NCBI GenBank assembly: GCA_039720395.1
Contig: CM077821.1
Span: 41,414,792-41,478,791, forward strand
Length of the DNA stretch: 64,000 bases
Source of the DNA: Liquidambar formosana
Lineage: Eukaryota; Streptophyta; Magnoliopsida; Saxifragales; Altingiaceae
Direction: 5' to 3'
The notes beneath the pieces are model-generated. The model was given only the letters and a program-made list of their open reading frames with translations, was not told where the DNA came from and searched no databases. Position numbers and translations under genes: made by a program. Of the stretch, positions 48,771-64,000 are shown piece after piece. Position 1 is the stretch's first letter, and every line of letters starts with the position of its first letter.

Positions 48771-49395
48771 TCACAAGTTCTAGAGAAGAAAAATTAATTT
48801 CATGTAATAGTATGAGTTTCGAATAATTTTAAGTAACTAAATATGTAGTACACACATCACCTCCTGTAAACACATGACACCTAAAAGCATTTCAAAAGGA
48901 GATGCCAAATTCCATATCAGAATAAGAAACGATTATAAAAGACGTTGCCAAAACTCAAATTTATCTTCAACCTAAATGTCTTTGTTGAGTTGGAATTAAA
49001 GTCTATTAAATTTGACATCCTTCAAAGTCATGTCTTGTTATTTTTTTGCTCTGTGTTATTTTATCCCAAATTTAACCATTTTAAGGTTTGATTCCTTCAA
49101 TTTTTTTTATTATTTTTTTTCATTTGACATATCGGGTGAAGTGATTTATTTTGAGTAAGCCTTTACATTTGGCGTATGTGATGGAATAGTCAATTTTAAA
49201 TAAACCTTCAAATTACAGTCTTCATTTTATATTCGACATAAAACAATTTAACATATTTATCATAAACGCTCTAATAATCGTATAATAATGGACGATGAAT
49301 TTGAGATCAAACCATCAAGAAATTACTGTATAAACTTTTGATAATAAATGTAAATAGATGCTTATATTTTGATTCATAATATCCATCCATCCATC
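48771..49395. other. intergenic, no gene seen
   Basis: AT-rich sequence with no recognised coding or mobile features, ending in a short CATC run that was the target of the hAT MITE. Confidence 0.5.
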
Positions 49396-49970
49396 CAGGG
49401 CCGGCCCTGACTATAATTTTTCAATGTGGTGGCTTAGGGCACCACCTTTTTGGGTGAAAAAAGGGGCCCCAACAGCAAATGCAATACCTGTGATTGGGTT
49501 AACCCAAGAGAAAAAAAAACATGTAATGATTGTGAATGAGGCCCCAAAAATAAATCTAAGAGCCCAAGTCTAACTCAAAGAATAAGTCTAAAACCCAACT
49601 ACCCAAACAAAAACTAAAAGGCATTACAAATATTTAAGTGATACTTCGATGCATTGGGTTTTTTGTTTTTTGGTATAATAACTTTAGATTTTGTTTTGTG
49701 TATTTTTCTTATTGTAACAATGAATTTTACTAAGGTATGAAGCAAGAAGTATGAATTATTTCTTTTGAAGTTCTTGTAATGATTTTTTTGTTACCTTCAT
49801 TTATATAAGCAAATATTAGTAACTATATAGGTAAGAAAACTTTGAGTTGATACTAGGAAAAAAAAGATTTTGAGTAAGTAAAAATATATTTTTTTTGGTG
49901 TATGAATAAGTACAAGGGGTCTCATTTTTTTAGTTCGCTTTGGGCCTCCAAAAAGTCAGGGCCGGCCCTG
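49396..49970. mobile_element. 575-bp hAT MITE just upstream of the UBP8-like gene
   Basis: Perfect ends CAGGGCCGGCCCTGA (left) and its inverted complement (right), themselves palindromic, are flanked by the 8-bp duplication CATCCATC (49388-49395, 49971-49978). The target is a CATC microsatellite. There is no transposase. It ends 332 bp before the UBP8-like ATG, so it lies in the promoter. Confidence 0.93.
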
Positions 49971-50302
49971 CATCCATCCAACAAAGGATTAGTGGCTGTC
50001 TGGCTGAACACATAGCCATAGAGAGTATAGATAGTGTTTGGTTTTGGACTACTCCGCGGCTCTACGGCTCTACCACATCAAAACTCGCATTAACCACTAA
50101 TCCCCTTCTGTACATGACCGCCAGGTCCCCTAATCACTCTTCCTCTTCTTCCACTCCTCTCTCAGAAAAGCTCTGTTTCTCTCTCTACAAATCCATCACC
50201 TTTCTCTCTCGTGTCCTTCCCCTTAACTCTATCACTCTTGCTCTCAATTTCTGGAAGTCTCTACCTCGAGTTCTCCTCTCCAAAACCCTAAATCTGTTCT
50301 GC

Positions 50303-62671
<12,369 letters not shown>

Positions 62672-62969
62672 GTAAGCTTTAATCTGATTCTTGTATGAGT
62701 AATTTGTTAGTTTCTTTTTATTTGATTAGTAAATGATTTCACTTCTAGATGGGTGCAATACTCCTAGTGTGTCTCCATCTCCCTGTGAAAGGATATGCGA
62801 TACATGAATCAAAATTAATTGTTTTATCTCATTGAGCAACACAGAGAACTTTATTTGCAATCTCACGGAATTCTTAATACATCAGAAAAAAACTTTCTGA
62901 TTTTCCATCGGCTAACTTCTAAATTCTAACTTACTGTGTCACACTGTACATCAGCCCATTTACATTTGA

Positions 62970-63700
62970 ACTGCAACTTAGGTGGGTTGGGAGATCAACC
63001 CAGGCTCAACTTATGGGGTAGAACCCTCTACCTAAATTTAGCCCAACCCAACCCGAGCTGACTAACCCAAGCTCAACCAAAATTTAAATTTGGGTTGAGT
63101 TGGGTTGTTCAGGTTGCCAAGCAAAGGGTGAAATCTAAGGTGAGTTTTGTCCAATAATGGAGATTAGAAGAAGGAAAAGAAGTGATGCGAGAGACAGAGA
63201 GTTTTGAGATCATGAATGCATTTGGAAAAGAGATGAGAGAAGTAGAAGTGGCATTGGCTGTGATGCAGACAGGGAAGGTCTGTGATGGTGATGAAGCTAA
63301 CGACTGTGAATCCTTCATCCCTTCTTTCCCTCATTTGATTTTGGAGAGAAGTAATGTCTGAAATGTGCCTGAGTTTACGGAGTTGTATATTACATGCTGT
63401 CAGCATTTTATTTTGTTATATTACAATTGCTACTTAAATCCCATTGCATTATATATACTTTAAAAATGTATCACATGACATCCTTTTTTTTTTTCTCACT
63501 ACAGTATCACATGACATTGCACACAAAAAGGGTTTGTTGGTTTGCTTGACAAATTAATCCAAGATCAACCCAAATTGAGGTTGGGTGGAGATTTTTTAGC
63601 CCTAGCCCAAGCCCAACACTATGATAGGCTACCCAAGCTTGTCCATTGATCAGGTTGGGTACGGTTTGGGTGGGTTGAAATGCCCAAGTTGCAGCCCTAA
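62970..63700. mobile_element. probable TIR MITE in the UBP8 intron after exon 10
   Basis: The left side CTGCAACTTAGGTGGGTTGGG and the right side inverted GGGCTGCAACTTGGGCATTT are related, with many GGGTTGGGTT/AACCCAACCC motifs inside both arms. The ends resemble the GGGCTGCAAA family at 21513-22369. The remainder of the window (63700-64000) is intronic with no recognised feature. Confidence 0.5.
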
Positions 63701-64000
63701 CCCAAGCTTGTCCATTGATAATTTGATTGTGGACTTAGTGGCGGAGGAAGGGAGTGGAAAGATGGGTCAAATGACCCTCCTCCTTATACTCCCTTCGTTC
63801 CTAAATAAGTGGCCTACTTTCCTTTTTGGGATGTTTCAAAATTATTGTCACATATTCAAAAGTCATTGGTTCCTTTTGATTCATTTCCTAAAATACCCTT
63901 AAAAAAGTATTCTCTCTTTTTCTAATGGTTTGCACACTTGAGGGTAAAATTGGAATTTCAAAACATATGCATTGATGTGAAGTATTTAATAGGGTTTCCT

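Overview
The window is nuclear DNA of a flowering plant, most likely a eudicot with a repeat-rich genome. It has multi-exon genes with GT-AG introns, an S-domain receptor-like kinase cluster, two kinds of Ty1-copia element, Helitrons, CACTA and hAT transposons, LINE and SINE debris and a TRIM. A woody asterid such as Camellia would fit, but nothing here proves the species.

Layout. 1-2.66 kb: wreckage of two S-domain kinase copies joined back to back, followed by the 3' flank of the second. 2.66-17.42 kb: a minus-strand Helitron-like element split by an LTR-like element (which itself holds a second Helitron) and by a young, complete Sirevirus-type copia retrotransposon (7260-16982) with gag, pol and an env-like third ORF. 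17.75-21.30 kb: an intact seven-exon G-type lectin S-receptor-like kinase (+). 21.3-24.5 kb: its 3' flank, carrying two TIR MITEs whose empty sites can be read in the first kinase copy. 24.54-35.23 kb: a second, convergent S-receptor-like kinase (-). All seven exons are open, but intron 1 carries a partial exon-1 duplication and a copia element with identical 190-bp LTRs. 36.89-47.17 kb: a hAT-type element hosting a CACTA element, which carries fragments of two host genes (ATG18/WIPI and the chloride channel CLC-d). 50.30 kb to the end: a UBP8-type ubiquitin-specific protease (+), ten exons in view, running off the window, with introns full of LINE, TRIM and TIR debris.

Functional reading. 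The two intact kinases are plasma-membrane receptor kinases with all catalytic motifs, probably in recognition or stress signalling. The protease is an unrelated deubiquitinase. Everything else is mobile DNA. The most notable signal is in the Sirevirus. A 21-bp-phased array of the palindrome TTCAGTCGACTGAA lies upstream of a TATA box in each LTR, and a second array lies directly upstream of another TATA box in front of the env-like ORF, suggesting an internal promoter with its own enhancer. Next are the two-gene capture by the CACTA element and the copia element sitting at the breakpoint of a kinase exon duplication.

Coordinates and exon borders were read by eye from splice sites and paralogue comparison. 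No database search was run.
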